The notes under the pieces: generated by a model
The model's input: only the letters and a program-made list of their open reading frames with translations
What the model was told of the DNA's origin: nothing
The model's database searches: none
Assembly (NCBI GenBank): GCA_036524155.1
Contig: DATDCV010000032.1
Coordinates: forward strand, 1-43,293
Direction of reading: 5' to 3'
DNA length: 43,293 nucleotides
Origin: DATDCV01 sp036524155
GTDB taxonomy: Bacteria > Verrucomicrobiota > Verrucomicrobiia > Limisphaerales > UBA8199
Program-made: the position numbers and the translations under genes
Shown: piece after piece, positions 42,361 to 43,293 of the stretch
Layout of the letters: each line of letters starts with the position of its first letter
Numbering within the stretch: the first letter of the stretch is position 1

Positions 42361-42936
42361 TCAACCGCCGGCCCAGCCCTTCAACTCGGTCAATACCCGT
42401 TCGACGGGCAGTCCCACCACGTTGCTGTAGGAGCCGGAGACCTTTTCGATGATGGTCTCGCCTTCCTCCTGGATGGCGTAAGCGCCGGCCTTATCCAACG
42501 GGTTTACCTTGGTTAAGTATCGCCGGATTTCGACCGCGTCCAGCGCGCGAAAAGTGACCGCAGTGGTCTCGGCGAACACTTTGTAGCGGCGGCCCCTCAA
42601 GTGGAGCAGGCAAAGACCAGTAACGACGTAGTGCGTTTTGCCCTGGAGGGCCTCGAGCATTTCGTAGGCCTCTACGAGGTTCGCGGGTTTGCCAAAAAGC
42701 CGGGAGTCCAGGTAAACGAGCGTATCCGCTGCGAGCACCAGCGCGTCGGGTTGTTTTTTCGCCACGACCCGCGCTTTGCGGTAGGCATTGATCTGCGAAA
42801 CCTCCTGGGCGGTCAGATCTTCAGGGTGGATCTCGGCCGCATCGCTGGCCAGCACGGTGAAGTCCACCCCCATTTTGCGCAGCAATTCCGCCCGCCGCGG
42901 CGAAGCGGACGCGAGGATGAGCGAAGGCAAATTCAT
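42361..42936 (-). CDS. maf: Maf-family nucleotide pyrophosphatase (YhdE-like)
   Basis: The 191-residue protein starts at ATG 42936, with GGGA 6 bases upstream; a TTG two codons earlier is also possible. Maf motifs are SLILASASPRRAELLRKMG at the N-terminus, LAADTLVYLDSRLFGKP with the catalytic Asp, HYVVTGLCL, and DKAGAYAIQEEG, followed by GSYSNVVGLPVERV. The Gln after KAGAYAI is typical of the dTTP/UTP pyrophosphatase branch; the m7GTP branch differs there. The enzyme would remove non-canonical or excess nucleoside triphosphates in the cytoplasm. It converges on the M20 gene with 189 bp between them, where no gene or clear terminator was seen. Confidence 0.95.
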   Translation of the reverse strand: MNLPSLILASASPRRAELLRKMGVDFTVLASDAAEIHPEDLTAQEVSQINAYRKARVVAKKQPDALVLAADTLVYLDSRLFGKPANLVEAYEMLEALQGKTHYVVTGLCLLHLRGRRYKVFAETTAVTFRALDAVEIRRYLTKVNPLDKAGAYAIQEEGETIIEKVSGSYSNVVGLPVERVLTELKGWAGG

Positions 42937-43198
42937 TCCCAATCCCGAGCTGGTTACTGATGTCTTAAAGCTCTAAGATCCAGCTCGCACCGGAGAACAT
43001 ACATAGCCCAACGCCAGGAGTCGAGTGGCTGAAGCGTGCGAAACGCGGCCCGACAGGGCTGCTTTAGAGTCCGTGCAGCGGGTGGGCCGCCATCCGGCGC
43101 GCGCACTTCAGTCCGTAGCGAAGCATGACCGCCTGCAATGTCCCTTTTGCTCGACCCGCCGATTGACGAAAATTTCTGCGGACTGAAGTCCAACGTCA
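42937..43198. other. Intergenic region with an inverted repeat
   Basis: The 262 bp lie between the Maf gene and the stop of the edge gene, both on the minus strand. A frame on the minus strand (42954-43199) reads as low-complexity text with no ribosome site and is probably not a gene. The inverted repeat is listed separately. Confidence 0.5.
43105..43189. repeat. 11-bp inverted repeat, 63-base spacing
   Basis: ACTTCAGTCCG (43105-43115) and CGGACTGAAGT (43179-43189) are exact reverse complements. They directly precede the stop of the edge gene on the plus-strand axis. They may be the ends of a small dispersed element. Confidence 0.55.
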
Positions 43199-43293
43199 CT
43201 AGGAATTGGTGCGGTTTTGGGAGAGTTTTTTGCGTGCTGCGGCGCGGGATCCCTTGAGTGTCGGAAAGTCCTTTTGGAACGACCGGAGGGCTC
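43199..43293 (-). CDS. 3' end of a gene cut by the window edge
   Basis: Thirty codons are visible before a TAG at 43199-43201. The C-terminus contains FQKDFPTLKGSRAAARKKL and ends NRTNS. The text is basic, helix-like and has a high GC third position, unlike the two other frames. Too little is present to name the family. Confidence 0.5.
   Translation of the reverse strand, partial: ALRSFQKDFPTLKGSRAAARKKLSQNRTNS

Overview
The window looks like a GC-rich chromosome segment from a Verrucomicrobiota bacterium, most likely the Limisphaerales/Pedosphaera side of that phylum. This is inferred from gene style, not from a marker gene. The signs are very large secreted proteins built from LamG, Ig-like, CARDB and delta-60 repeats, a recurring C-terminal module ending in RFYR or a similar motif, an AsmA-type periplasmic protein, and a nested-palindrome intergenic repeat. 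No phage integrase, transposase, CRISPR array or plasmid gene was seen.

Layout. (1) 0.2-1.4 kb: an exported protein of unknown family, convergent with an MgtC/SapB membrane protein. (2) 2.2-12.2 kb, all on the minus strand: a trimeric-fibre-like protein with an S74 intramolecular chaperone tail, a pectate-lyase-superfamily protein with a fibre-like C-terminus, a CotH-type kinase whose domain appears interrupted by EF-hands, and a POT-like MFS transporter. (3) 12.4-19.3 kb, minus strand: a 1309-residue delta-60 repeat protein; upstream of it a damaged two-gene unit with an ATGA overlap and two apparent single-base lesions; then a DUF4177 protein and a membrane-anchored helical-repeat protein. 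(4) 20.2-36.7 kb, plus strand: two giant secreted proteins (1863 and 3640 residues), 34 bp apart, sharing a cohesin-like domain. (5) 36.7-43.3 kb: an initiator tRNA-Met with its own terminator, an AsmA-family protein and an M20 dipeptidase in one transcription unit, a Maf nucleotide pyrophosphatase, and the 3' end of a gene that leaves the window.

The main theme is cell-surface and secreted protein. Five large exported proteins carry Ca-loop-like segments, adhesion-type beta domains or both. The strongest candidate for something undescribed is a cohesin/dockerin-like set: five cohesin-like domains in two adjacent proteins, and dockerin-like segments in one of them and in the delta-60 protein. 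A CotH-type secreted-protein kinase with EF-hands lies in the same window. A functional link among these is inference; nothing here proves that they interact. All domain calls are by eye from the translated sequence, without profile searches, and domain boundaries are approximate.
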